A stretch of 64,000 nt of DNA, taken from Croceivirga sp009797885. GTDB lineage: Bacteria > Bacteroidota > Bacteroidia > Flavobacteriales > Flavobacteriaceae. This document shows, one piece after another, positions 1 to 8,003 of this stretch. The DNA is taken from NCBI GenBank assembly GCA_045866215.1, contig AP035880.1:3100001-3164000 (forward strand), given 5' to 3'. The stretch's first letter is position 1. Every line of letters begins with the position of its first letter. A program made the translations under genes and the position numbers. The notes below the pieces were generated by a model. That model was not told where the DNA came from, made no database searches, and saw nothing but the letters and a program-made list of their open reading frames with translations.

Positions 1-2
1 CC

Positions 3-479
3 CGCTTTTTCATGACCCCGGAAATGCAACATATTGTGGACAATATTTTTTCCAATGACTATCAGGGAAAAGCAAAGATGATGTTCTTCCGTAGCCAGAT
101 CACGGCATTGTTGTCCCACTTTTTTTGGCAACTGTCGCAAATGAAAACCCAAAGCATCAATACTTCCGAGCGTGAAAAGCTATTGGTTGCCCAGGAAATC
201 CTCTCCAATAATCTGGACAGTCCCCCTTCGCTTACGGAGCTTTCCAAGCAAATAGGGTTGAATACCTTTGCCCTGAAAAAGGAATTCAAGGAACTTTTTG
301 GGGTTCCCGTTTTTAAATACCTGCAAAATGAGCGTATGACCAGGGCCCATGAACTCATCCGAAACAAAGAAGCTACGGTACAGGAAGCGGCTTGGCATGT
401 GGGCTATGATAGCCTAAGTTCCTTTTCCAATGCATTTACCAAAAAATTCGGCTTTCGGCCAAGCGAGCTAAGAGGCTGA
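3..479 (+). CDS. AraC family transcriptional regulator, C-terminal part (5' end outside window)
   Basis: DNA-binding part of an AraC/XylS-type activator. The reading frame is open to the left edge, so the sensory N-terminus lies outside the window; the first ATG at position 12 is internal. The last ~100 residues carry two helix-turn-helix motifs. The first includes SLTELSKQIGLN and the second VQEAAWHVGYDSLSSFSNAF, followed by the usual family ending KKFGFRPSELR. The preceding helical stretch (TPEMQHIVDNIF) resembles PchR-like regulators common in Bacteroidetes (family knowledge). The final 12 bases overlap the end of the convergent cyclase remnant. Ligand and targets cannot be inferred. Confidence 0.9.
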   Translation, partial: RFFMTPEMQHIVDNIFSNDYQGKAKMMFFRSQITALLSHFFWQLSQMKTQSINTSEREKLLVAQEILSNNLDSPPSLTELSKQIGLNTFALKKEFKELFGVPVFKYLQNERMTRAHELIRNKEATVQEAAWHVGYDSLSSFSNAFTKKFGFRPSELRG

Positions 480-892
480 TCCCAATTGGGTTTTTGGGGA
501 TACCGAACAGATAGCAACAGTTTGCTGTTTGCCCTTAAGGGGGATACTACCCATATGGGCATAGCTGTAGTTGTTGGAATTCAATTGGGTTTTCAATTCC
601 TTTGAAATCAATAATTCCTGCTCAAAAGCATTGCATTTTCCCTGGATACGGGCCGCTGTATTGATTACATCCCCGTGATAGGCGATTTCTTTTTTGTATT
701 TACCCACTTCGGTGACCGTAACGATTCCGGCATGCAGTCCTGCCTTAAAAAAGGGCTGACAGCCATATTTCCTCTCGTAGCGAGGGCCCTTCTTTTGAAG
801 TAAGCTTTTAAAACTATAAAAGGCCCTGATACGGTTTTGGCAGTGCGTCCAAAGTTATCCTTTTCGAACAAATCATTCTCCTTTTTGGACAA
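468..892 (-). pseudogene. Class III adenylate/guanylate cyclase, degraded C-terminal fragment
   Basis: From 854 down to 468 one frame encodes the end of a class III nucleotide cyclase catalytic domain: RAFYSFKSLL, FFKAGLHAGIVTVTEVG and IAYHGDVINTAARIQGKC are characteristic. This frame has no ATG before residue ~50 and is closed upstream by a TAA at 855-857. The adjacent frame to ~892 (KKENDLFEKDNF) looks like the preceding piece, so a frameshift near 840-857 is likely. The N-terminal membrane region and first catalytic half are absent. The simplest reading is a decayed gene. The alternative, a short protein from ATG 707 (79 aa), would lack most of the active site. The promoter of the divergent gene at 947 lies just beyond its 5' end. 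Confidence 0.75.
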
Positions 893-913
893 ATACCCCC
901 ATTTAAGCTGCTC

Positions 914-921
914 TAGTTTTG
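914..921 (+). promoter_or_regulatory. Candidate Bacteroidetes -7 promoter element (TAGTTTTG)
   Basis: Exact match to TAnnTTTG. A transcript starting ~7 nt downstream would have a ~19-nt leader before the ATG at 947. No convincing -33 TTG was assigned. Confidence 0.45.
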
Positions 922-946
922 TCCCGTAATCCTAAAACAAAAAGTG

Positions 947-1345
947 ATGAAAACTATTAGAACATTGACAATTGGAGGCCTGGTTTGGTTTTTGGGTGTT
1001 CTGGCCTATTCGCTTTCCTTTTATCTGCCCATACTGGAAAATGTGGAACAACAGGCCAATTTAACGCTCTTTTTTGCCGTGGTACCCTTGGTCTGGTTTG
1101 GATCTTGGCTGTACTATAGGAAAGGGACCCAAACCCATGGGTTGGCAACGGGACTGGTCTTTTTTGCCATGGCCGCCCTTTTGGACGCCCTGATCACAGT
1201 GCCCGTACTCATTATTCCCAATGGGGGCAGTTACTATGATTTCTTTATGGATGCGGGATTCTGGGTCATAGGAGTGGAATTCATTGGCACCACCCTAATG
1301 TACTGGAATTTCAAGGTAAGACAAAAAGCAAAAGAGTTGATATAA
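947..1345 (+). CDS. DUF5367-like small integral membrane protein
   Basis: 132-residue protein with four hydrophobic segments (about residues 7-28, 41-58, 70-95 and 103-122). The overall pattern, including the WYxF-like loops and the YDFFMDAGFWVIGVE segment before the last helix, fits the DUF5367 family. No function is known. The longer frame begins at a GTG at 944; the ATG at 947 is preferred because it directly follows an A-rich leader and a good -7 element. The next gene begins ~20 nt downstream and is probably co-transcribed. Confidence 0.65.
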   Translation: MKTIRTLTIGGLVWFLGVLAYSLSFYLPILENVEQQANLTLFFAVVPLVWFGSWLYYRKGTQTHGLATGLVFFAMAALLDALITVPVLIIPNGGSYYDFFMDAGFWVIGVEFIGTTLMYWNFKVRQKAKELI

Positions 1346-1364
1346 TCAATTGAAATTATGGAAC

Positions 1365-1640
1365 ATGGAAATGACAACCAGCAGTCTAACCCTTTTCGCG
1401 GCAATACTATTAATTGGGGGTACAGCCGGACTATGTTTTACATGGGAAAACGCCGTAACCACTGGTATTGGACAATTGGACGATCGGGGTTATCTGCTGG
1501 CCTTTCGGAAAATGAATCGGGGTATTGAAAATCCCTTCTTCTTTATCGTTTTCCTCGGAGCTTTTTTGGCGGGAATAGCTGTAATGTATACCTATCTAAA
1601 ACTGGAATTTGGAATAGGTGGAGGCATAAATCCTCTTTGA
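1365..1640 (+). CDS. DUF1772-like membrane protein, apparently shortened
   Basis: Two hydrophobic segments flank a loop with MNRGIENPFFF, which resembles the N-terminal half of DUF1772 (anthrone-oxygenase-like) proteins, where a conserved asparagine-proline lies before helix 2. Family members usually have about 150 residues and four helices; this protein stops after ~91 with a glycine-rich tail, so the C-terminal half seems lost. Start choice is uncertain: TTG 1350, ATG 1365 and ATG 1371 are all in frame. It follows the DUF5367-like gene and ends just before a strong terminator. It may be a non-functional remnant. Confidence 0.5.
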   Translation: MEMTTSSLTLFAAILLIGGTAGLCFTWENAVTTGIGQLDDRGYLLAFRKMNRGIENPFFFIVFLGAFLAGIAVMYTYLKLEFGIGGGINPL

Positions 1641-1662
1641 AGGGCTGGGATTTGGGAAATGC

Positions 1663-1691
1663 AAAGGGCATCGCTAGCGATGCCCTTTTTT
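1663..1691. terminator. Bidirectional rho-independent terminator
   Basis: Perfect 11-bp stem (AAAGGGCATCG / CGATGCCCTTT) around a CTAG loop, followed by a T run on the plus strand and the mirrored A/T arrangement on the minus strand. It separates the DUF1772-like gene from the convergent small ORF at 1707. Confidence 0.85.
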
Positions 1692-1706
1692 AGTTGTTCG
1701 TTGTCC

Positions 1707-1847
1707 TTACCTTTTGTAAGGGTAGTCCAAATCCTTACTGGAAAAATTGCCCAATTTCAAGGTGCTTTCGTGATTTCTTTGGTTGTTGGAGTTGATGGTG
1801 TACCATCCAAAGAATAGGGGCATTTTGTAGTTTGTTCGTGTTTTCAT
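1707..1847 (-). CDS. Small hypothetical protein (46 aa)
   Basis: Short reading frame beginning MKTRTNYKMPLFFGWYTIN and ending KDLDYPYKR. It is basic and polar with no signal peptide or membrane span. It lies between the terminator at 1663-1691 and the methyltransferase gene and is preceded by an A-rich leader. No family recognised. It could be a real flavobacterial micro-protein or a chance ORF. Confidence 0.4.
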   Translation of the reverse strand: MKTRTNYKMPLFFGWYTINSNNQRNHESTLKLGNFSSKDLDYPYKR

Positions 1848-1891
1848 GATTACGTTGTTTTTTACTGTTTTTTGATGATGATTTCTTGTAG

Positions 1892-2668
1892 TTATTTTAA
1901 TTCCTTTGTCAATACTGGGTTTTGTTTAGCTCCTTTTCGCCATTTGGTAAAAGGGATAAGCATAGGTTTTTTAGCCTGATAGGCTTTATAGGTTTCCCCA
2001 AACTCGTTCACCAAATCTTTTTCTTCAAACAAGGTTCCAATGACGACGTATGCTGTAATGGCAAGGGCAAAAACCAAATGGGTAATGGTCATGGTAGGAG
2101 TGGCCCACATGCCCAAGAGCATACCAAAATAGAGCGGATGACGTACATGTTTATAGAATAGGGTTACCCTGAACTTTAATTGGGTGTAGGGCTTGCCCAT
2201 TAACTCCAAAAACGTTTGTCGCAACCCAAATAAATCAAAATGGTTGATCAAAAAAGAACTGATGAACAATATTGCCCATCCAATAAAGAACAGCGCATAG
2301 AGCACATAAAACAAAATGCTATGGGGTTCCACTTGCCATAGTTGGCCACCAATGGGTTGCCAGTTGTACACCATGTTAAACAGCAGTAGTCCTGAAACCA
2401 AAACAAAGGTGCTTCGCTCAATCGGTTTTGGGAAATAGCGGGCAAAGAGTTCCTTGAACCATTTTCTCGCCATAACGCTGTGCTGCACCCCAAATAGGGA
2501 AATCAAGAGTACGTTGTTCGCCAAAGCCCATAAAAAGGACATTTGGGGTTCTTGGTCGATTCCGATTGCCGGAATCAGGTTGCCGACAGAAGCAATCCAG
2601 AAAAGGATGGATGCAAATGCAATGAGGTAGGCAACCACGGAATAGGTAAACATTAAAATTTTCTTCAT
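1892..2668 (-). CDS. mddA: Methanethiol S-methyltransferase-like integral membrane methyltransferase
   Basis: Polytopic membrane methyltransferase of the isoprenylcysteine-carboxymethyltransferase/NnrU-like fold. Features shared with MddA proteins are the helix motif FGVQHSVMAR, LINHFDLFGLRQ, and the SAM-binding C-terminal block with VRHPLYFG and WATPTMT followed by FEEKDL and YKAY. MddA converts methanethiol to dimethyl sulfide with SAM (family knowledge); the activity here is inferred. The ATG at 2668 is preferred over the upstream in-frame start at 2704 because a TAGGTTTG promoter element (2692-2699) lies between them. About 258 residues, normal for the family. It is monocistronic, with no sulfur-metabolism neighbours. 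Confidence 0.72.
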   Translation of the reverse strand: MKKILMFTYSVVAYLIAFASILFWIASVGNLIPAIGIDQEPQMSFLWALANNVLLISLFGVQHSVMARKWFKELFARYFPKPIERSTFVLVSGLLLFNMVYNWQPIGGQLWQVEPHSILFYVLYALFFIGWAILFISSFLINHFDLFGLRQTFLELMGKPYTQLKFRVTLFYKHVRHPLYFGMLLGMWATPTMTITHLVFALAITAYVVIGTLFEEKDLVNEFGETYKAYQAKKPMLIPFTKWRKGAKQNPVLTKELK

Positions 2669-2691
2669 GATCTTTAGATTATAATTCGGGG

Positions 2692-2699
2692 CAAACCTA
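2692..2699 (-). promoter_or_regulatory. Candidate -7 promoter element for the methyltransferase gene
   Basis: Reads TAGGTTTG on the minus strand, an exact TAnnTTTG match. The predicted start lies ~7 nt downstream, giving a short leader ahead of the ATG at 2668. Confidence 0.5.
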
Positions 2700-2836
2700 G
2701 ACATGAAGAAGCTGGTCCTAAGAATAGTATAGGATTACAAATGGGTTACATGGATGCAAAAACAGGGTTACAAATGGGTTACGAAATGTATTTTCTATTT
2801 TTTAACATACTGATTTTAAGCAACTTACAAAAGTAT

Positions 2837-4603
2837 TTAAAAAGCGTGTAAAAATGCGGACAAATCGTCTTCCGGAGCGAGGTTGAGCTTCTTCCTAAGC
2901 CGATTTCGACTCATTTTTACTGAAGAGGGATTGATGTTCTGTAGTGTGGCAATCTGTTTGGTATTCAAATCCAGTTTAATGAATGAGCAAAGACGCACGT
3001 CTGTTTTGGTCAATCCTTCAAACTGCTTATTCAGGCGTGCATAAAAGGAGCTGCTCAGTTCGTCCACTTTTTTATAAAAGTCATCACTGTCTTTGTTTAC
3101 CCAAATTTTGTTTTTGATTTCCTCCTCCAAAAGCTCCAATTCCTTTTGGCGTTTTCGTCCTGTAGCGGCCTTTAGCGATTGCAACCGCTCAGCAAGGGAT
3201 TCGGCCCACTCCTGGTTATTGGAAATATTGACGGCCATAGTGGTCAGGTCTTTTTTCTTGAACTCAATTTCAGAGTTCAATAACTGGTTTTCCACCTTTT
3301 TCAATTTCAGGCTTTGCCGGTATTTATAGTACAAAAAGGTCAGGAATCCAATAACACCCAAACTCACAATAAGGAGAATATAGAATTTGGTGTTCTGTTT
3401 GTTCAGTTGGCGCTCATAGGCCACTTGCTGGGCCGTTTGTTTTTTATGAAATGCAATACTATCCGCCAATTGTTTTTTCTCAAACGCATAATTCATTTCG
3501 GCACGGGTAACTTCCTGCCTGCGTTCTTCGTTGAGAAGGGTATCCCTTAGTTGGGAAAAATGTTCCCGGTATTCCAATGCTGCTTTATAGTCGCCAAGCC
3601 CTTTATATGCCTGACTCAAACAAAGACATGCGGCCTTCAGGAGATTGCGGTTCCCCGATACCAATGACATTTTCTGTCCCCTAAGGCAATCATCCCTGGC
3701 ATTGGTCAAGAGGTTCATTTGTAAATAGGTGTGGCCGCGGGATACCAAAGAGGAGGCCAGGCCATCCAAATCATTGATCTTTGACTTTAGTCCAACACTT
3801 TTATCATGTAATTCCAGTGCTTTGGTAAAGTCATTGATTTTGGCATATCGAGCTCCTAGATTGGAATACCCCCTAGCTTCGGAAATAGGGTCGTTGAGTT
3901 CAATCGCTAGGCGAACACTTTCATTGAAACTGGCAATGGCCAGATTGTGATCGTTCAATTGCGAATGGGCCAAGCCAATATTGTTATGGACCAGGGGCAG
4001 GCTGTTTTTAAGGCCCATTTTCTCTTTAATTGCCAAGCTTTTTTGGTAGTATTCCAATGAAGTTTGATAATTTTCCAGGTCGTTGTGAATATTGCCCAAA
4101 TTGTTCAACGCTCGGGAAATAGTGGGCTCTTCATTTAGTTTTTCCGCGAGTTTCAGGGATTTCAAAATATAGTCCTGGGCCTGGGGATAATTCCCCATTT
4201 CATAGTTTACGGTACCAATGTTCCCTAAAATGATGGCAATACCCCTTTGGTCCTTTAGTTCCTGGACCAATTCGTAATTTTTTAAAAAGTATTCCTGGGC
4301 CTCTGCAAATTGTCCTTGTTGTGCGTAGGTAATACCAATCCACTTAATCGCGTCCGCCTCCCAGGTTTTGTTTCCCGTGGTCAGGGTAAAGTCCAACAGC
4401 CTTTTCCCAATAACCCGGGAACTGTCGGCTCCATATCGCATTTTAAAGCGTGCCAGGGCCAAGCCGGCATCGAAACGGACCGAGTCCGGTTCATTGGTAT
4501 TTTCAAAACGAAGCAGTAAGCTATCCTGTACATTGGTTTGGGACCACAGACCATCAACAGCCCCTAGTGCCAGGAAAAAAAATATATACGGAAGCCCTTT
4601 CAA
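2837..4603 (-). CDS. TPR-repeat membrane regulator with C-terminal LuxR-type helix-turn-helix
   Basis: 588-residue single-chain sensor/regulator. A signal peptide (1-21) is followed by about seven tetratricopeptide repeats (~70-350, such as GNIGTVNYEMGNYPQAQDY), one transmembrane helix (~405-425), a coiled coil rich in lysine and glutamate, and a LuxR/GerE-like DNA-binding domain (~525-588) containing LTKTDVRLCSFI and NTKQIATLQNINPSSVKMSRNRLRKKL. The architecture implies a periplasmic TPR sensor relaying to a cytoplasmic HTH (inference). This class is common in Flavobacteriia and has no phospho-acceptor domain. The downstream gene on the same strand (hydrolase/transporter region) is separated by the MddA gene. 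Target genes are unknown. Confidence 0.85.
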   Translation of the reverse strand: MKGLPYIFFFLALGAVDGLWSQTNVQDSLLLRFENTNEPDSVRFDAGLALARFKMRYGADSSRVIGKRLLDFTLTTGNKTWEADAIKWIGITYAQQGQFAEAQEYFLKNYELVQELKDQRGIAIILGNIGTVNYEMGNYPQAQDYILKSLKLAEKLNEEPTISRALNNLGNIHNDLENYQTSLEYYQKSLAIKEKMGLKNSLPLVHNNIGLAHSQLNDHNLAIASFNESVRLAIELNDPISEARGYSNLGARYAKINDFTKALELHDKSVGLKSKINDLDGLASSLVSRGHTYLQMNLLTNARDDCLRGQKMSLVSGNRNLLKAACLCLSQAYKGLGDYKAALEYREHFSQLRDTLLNEERRQEVTRAEMNYAFEKKQLADSIAFHKKQTAQQVAYERQLNKQNTKFYILLIVSLGVIGFLTFLYYKYRQSLKLKKVENQLLNSEIEFKKKDLTTMAVNISNNQEWAESLAERLQSLKAATGRKRQKELELLEEEIKNKIWVNKDSDDFYKKVDELSSSFYARLNKQFEGLTKTDVRLCSFIKLDLNTKQIATLQNINPSSVKMSRNRLRKKLNLAPEDDLSAFLHAF

Positions 4604-4700
4604 TTTTGGAAGAATTACATCTTAAAAGTAAGAAATCTAAGGATTTCGGTAGTGAAGGGGATTTTTGGATAAGAAGAATCCTCGCGGGAGCGCCTTCTTA

Positions 4701-5795
4701 TTAATTCTCAAAATAGGATCGCCAACTTACAAAAGCCGGACGTTGTATCCCGTTTTCATCCAGTATACCGGTATCGCGCCATAGTTGTCCAACATCCCTG
4801 ACCTCGGGTGGAAAAACCTCCCAAAGTGAATCATAATCACGATGCGCCCACCAAACGACCAACTCATAATTTTGGGTTTTGGCGTTGTTTAAAAGGGTTT
4901 CCAAGAAGACGTTCTGCTCAGTAACATTTCCACTAATGGAAACGCCTAAATTGGATACGATCAAATTTTCGGCAATATGTCCACTCTCTACAATGGCGAT
5001 TGGTTTGCTGGTATTGCCGTGCAAAAAATCCAAGGTTTCTTGAAATTCAGCTATCGTGCTTTGATTTTTTAAAAAAGGGTAATAGCTGATGGCCACAAAA
5101 TCCATTTGGTTGACATGGCTTAGTATCGCATTGACGTATTCTTCGGCGTTCTCCACAGTTGAATCATAGAGATTGTGCAATGAAATGGAGGTGGTTATTT
5201 TTAGATTGGGAAAGGAAATCTTGGTGGCAGCAAAAACTTCGGCCATTAATCGGGTATAGTCTTCCCAGAGTGCCCGATTTCCCAACCAGAGTTCGTTTAC
5301 TTCAATGGCAGCTACCAGATAATCTGGGGAGAATTGGGTAACCAAATAATGGATGTGTTTGGTGTAGGCCTCTTGAATATGGGGGTCGTTCAAACCGGTA
5401 TATGAAGGAATGGAACCATCAAAATCCGCAGCCAAATCATCACGATTTAAATTGAGCAAACCCACGGAAAGCACCAAGTCCTTTCCACCTATTTTTCGAT
5501 TGGCCCTGCCCATAATTTCATTGGTAAATTCAGTTGGCAAGGGTAAATCGTTTATCCAGGCGTTCCAGGGAATATTGCTGTCCAAATGTTCTACGTAGAC
5601 ATCGGCATTATTGGCAATAAAACGGTAGGTTTCGTCCACATCTTGAAGATTGGGGCCAAAGCTCCAAGTGGTAAAGCCCATCCCAAAGTTGCGTTCCGTC
5701 CCTTCACTGGAAATTGGATCATTTTCTTCGGTGCAACCTAACGTCAAGATCAAAACCAACAAAATTGATATCCAAAAGTTACCTTTTACTCCCAA
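4701..5795 (-). CDS. Lipoprotein with clan GH-A TIM-barrel (GH53-like) glycosidase fold
   Basis: 364 residues with a lipobox (LTLGC, Cys ~21), so probably a membrane-anchored lipoprotein. The body reads as a (beta/alpha)8 barrel. It carries a clan GH-A acid/base candidate in AIEVNEL (Asn-Glu) and a nucleophile candidate in IVESG near residue ~270, plus a WWAHRDYDSLWE loop. The layout resembles GH53 endo-galactanases, but identity at family level cannot be claimed. The frame has no ATG; the TTG at 5795 follows an AAAAGG stretch and begins a normal signal peptide, so it is taken as the start. It lies ~100 bp upstream of the TPR/LuxR gene on the same strand. Confidence 0.65.
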   Translation of the reverse strand: MGVKGNFWISILLVLILTLGCTEENDPISSEGTERNFGMGFTTWSFGPNLQDVDETYRFIANNADVYVEHLDSNIPWNAWINDLPLPTEFTNEIMGRANRKIGGKDLVLSVGLLNLNRDDLAADFDGSIPSYTGLNDPHIQEAYTKHIHYLVTQFSPDYLVAAIEVNELWLGNRALWEDYTRLMAEVFAATKISFPNLKITTSISLHNLYDSTVENAEEYVNAILSHVNQMDFVAISYYPFLKNQSTIAEFQETLDFLHGNTSKPIAIVESGHIAENLIVSNLGVSISGNVTEQNVFLETLLNNAKTQNYELVVWWAHRDYDSLWEVFPPEVRDVGQLWRDTGILDENGIQRPAFVSWRSYFEN

Positions 5796-5916
5796 TACCG
5801 TATCCCTTTTGGAACTATAACGTTAAATGAAGGATTTCTATTGAAAAAAAGTTGGAAATAGTGGGTTCCAGTAGATTTTTTATTCCCCTCAGAATTGCTC
5901 AGACTCCTTTGTGTGA

Positions 5917-6351
5917 TCAATCCAATCGTTTTGAAAAATAAATTCGGTTATGCCCTTTTGGAAAATCCTTAATTTCACCAACAGGTTCATAACCATGCTT
6001 CAAATAGAAACCTTTGGCCTGAAAATCAAAAGTATCCAACATGGAAATTACGGCTCCCTTTAGCCTGGCGACTTTCTCGGTATGTTTTAGCAGTGTGGTC
6101 CCCAAACCTTGGTTACGGTAGGCCTCTTCAACCCATAGCAATTTGATTTCAAGTCCATTCCAATAGCCTATTCCGGACAAGACGCCACCAAGAAGGTTAC
6201 CATTCCTATTTTTAGCCACAAATTCCAAAGGGGTCCAAACAGCTGCCAAGGCCGGCACTTTACTTAGGTTATAGGTGTTGATGCCATCGACTATGGATTT
6301 TACTTCGGATGCTTTGGCGGGGATGATACTAAAATCTGGAGTAAGGGACAT
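5917..6351 (-). CDS. GNAT family N-acetyltransferase
   Basis: 144 residues of GNAT fold. The acetyl-CoA pyrophosphate-binding loop is EEAYRNQGLGTTLL (about residues 75-90; consensus Q/RxxGxG/A), followed by ARLKGA and a C-terminal YLKHGYEPVGEIKDFPKGH segment. The N-terminal beta-strand region includes FVAKNRNGNLLGG. The acyl acceptor is unknown. The gene is isolated between two minus-strand genes with its own short leader. Confidence 0.88.
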   Translation of the reverse strand: MSLTPDFSIIPAKASEVKSIVDGINTYNLSKVPALAAVWTPLEFVAKNRNGNLLGGVLSGIGYWNGLEIKLLWVEEAYRNQGLGTTLLKHTEKVARLKGAVISMLDTFDFQAKGFYLKHGYEPVGEIKDFPKGHNRIYFSKRLD

Positions 6352-6468
6352 GTTGTGGGTGTTAAACGTGTTTGCGAAAATAATGAAGGAAATGGAATAG
6401 GGTAGGCCCAGGGAAACCGGGTTCCTTATAGCGTGGATTTCCCACCTAGGCTCAAAATGGGTTGTGCT

Positions 6469-7509
6469 TTATTCCAGTGTCCTCAACCAATCCGTCAGCG
6501 TTTCCAAAAAGCCTTCTGGGCGTATATAGGGCAAATCGTTATCCTGAAATTCGAAAAATCCTCCGGTTTGACATTGGAATAGATTATGGTTGGCATCGGG
6601 AAAGGTTTTGATGGTCAGTTGATGGTGTTTGCCCATCGTATCTTCGTACAGGGCTTTGGTTTTTTGCCAATCCACATTTTTGTCCTTTTCGCCAAAGAGG
6701 GCCAATACTGGGCAATTGCTATTGGAAAGCACATTCTTGAAATTGGGAACATGGATCTGTTGACCGGTAGCTTTATCAAATTCTTCTTTCATAAAGCCTT
6801 TTTGAAAGGTTTCATACCCTTCCTTAGTGATTTCATTACCGTTGATGAACCGATTAAAGAAAGCATTTTGCCGTAAATTTTGGGTAGCAGCTTGGGCCGC
6901 TTCAAAGGAACCACCAGCGTGGGCAATGCGATTGCCCTCGGCCCATTCGTGCACCAGAAGGGCAACGGAATCTTTGGACAGCCCATTGAGCAATAGATTT
7001 TGCTCCAACAAATAGTTAAAGTTCTCACGGGTATAGACCCCGGAAACCGATATCCAAAAAGCAATGTCGGGGTACTGACTGATGACCAATGGGTTGATCC
7101 AACCCGCACGACTAATGCCCCATAACCCAATAGTTTGTGAGCCAGGTATTTGTTTTGTTTTTAGGGCCCTTATGGCAGCAATGACCTCTTGGGCACTGTT
7201 TTGGACAGGTTGGTTGTAATCAAAAGTGCCGCCACTTTGACCACAGCCTTGTTTATCATACATAAAGGTCGCATAGCCTGCTTTGGAGATGGCTTCCCGT
7301 ACATCGGCATACCAATCTTGTGCCACGGCGTTGGTCCTACCTGAGCCATGAACAATCAACACTAGGCCTTTGGGCGTTGCGTTTTTAAGTGAGGTCAACA
7401 CACCATTGAGGGTGACCCCTTCAAATTCAAAGTCAATGAGGTGGTTTTGAGCTTGTCCACAGACGAAAAACGAGGACAGCAACCAGCCAAGGCAGAGTAA
7501 TTTTCCCAT
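6469..7509 (-). CDS. Secreted alpha/beta hydrolase (serine hydrolase)
   Basis: 346 residues with an N-terminal signal-like hydrophobic stretch ending near CGQAQ. The nucleophile elbow GISRAG places the catalytic serine at residue 133. An oxyanion region, HGSGRT, is at ~54-59, and the acid and histidine candidates are FGEKDKNVDW and DANHNLF. The fold is that of prolyl-oligopeptidase/BAAT-like acyl hydrolases; the substrate is unknown, probably an ester or peptide in the periplasm. A perfect 22-bp inverted repeat lies immediately before the ATG (7513-7534) and may control it. Confidence 0.85.
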   Translation of the reverse strand: MGKLLCLGWLLSSFFVCGQAQNHLIDFEFEGVTLNGVLTSLKNATPKGLVLIVHGSGRTNAVAQDWYADVREAISKAGYATFMYDKQGCGQSGGTFDYNQPVQNSAQEVIAAIRALKTKQIPGSQTIGLWGISRAGWINPLVISQYPDIAFWISVSGVYTRENFNYLLEQNLLLNGLSKDSVALLVHEWAEGNRIAHAGGSFEAAQAATQNLRQNAFFNRFINGNEITKEGYETFQKGFMKEEFDKATGQQIHVPNFKNVLSNSNCPVLALFGEKDKNVDWQKTKALYEDTMGKHHQLTIKTFPDANHNLFQCQTGGFFEFQDNDLPYIRPEGFLETLTDWLRTLE

Positions 7510-7512
7510 TGG

Positions 7513-7534
7513 TCAACAGTTCAGGAACTGTTGA
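7513..7534. promoter_or_regulatory. Perfect palindrome abutting the hydrolase start codon
   Basis: TCAACAGTTC-AG-GAACTGTTGA: ten-base arms with no mismatch and a 2-base centre, ending 3 nt upstream of the ATG at 7509 (minus strand). It could be a repressor operator or an RNA hairpin that blocks translation initiation. A terminator is unlikely because no U-run follows and the gene starts at once. Confidence 0.6.
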
Positions 7535-7643
7535 AAGGAGCAAAGTTGTTTGGAAATGTTACACTTTTGATAGGATAAAGGTGGAATTCCCCGTTTTGAT
7601 CAATTCAGTATGACAGTATTAGATAGCTTTGGAAGTGGAGATT

Positions 7644-7747
7644 GTCATTTCGAAATGAGGTGCGAAGCGCCGATTGAGAAATCCCTTCACCCAAATATAG
7701 ATTTCCCACGCCTCCTTCGACTCCGCTCAGGGTCGGTTCGAAATGAC
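7644..7747. repeat. REP-like imperfect inverted repeat, unit 1
   Basis: Begins GTCATTTCGAA and ends TTCGAAATGAC, with internal GAGAAATC matched by GATTTCCC, so the whole ~104-bp unit is foldable. Its right half is nearly identical to that of unit 2 (shared stretch around TTCGACTCCGCTCAGGG). Together the two units fill most of the ~490-bp gene-free stretch between 7510 and 8003; the remainder shows no recognisable gene. A short related piece (GGTTCGAAATGAC) occurs near 15549-15561. Confidence 0.7.
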
Positions 7748-7762
7748 TGTTTGATTCCGATG

Positions 7763-7860
7763 GTCATTTCGAAGGAGTTTTGCGACTGAGAAATCTAAAA
7801 AAGGTGGCTAGGGATTTCCCACGTTCCCTTCGACTCCGCTCAGGGTCGGTTCGAAATGAC
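7763..7860. repeat. REP-like imperfect inverted repeat, unit 2
   Basis: Same architecture and orientation as unit 1: GTCATTTCGAA at the left, GAGAAATC and GATTTCCC inside, TTCGAAATGAC at the right. The left arm has diverged from unit 1 while the right arm is conserved. Non-coding. Confidence 0.7.
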
Positions 7861-8003
7861 TTTTTCATGCAATTTGTCATCTTGAAGGGCTAAATCGAAA
7901 GTATGGTTAAAAATAACATTCCCGGCCTGGGGGTCTAATTTGTCCGATTTTTCAGAATAAGAAAGGACGGGCAATGACCCACGGATATGGCCTAAAGGGG
8001 TAT

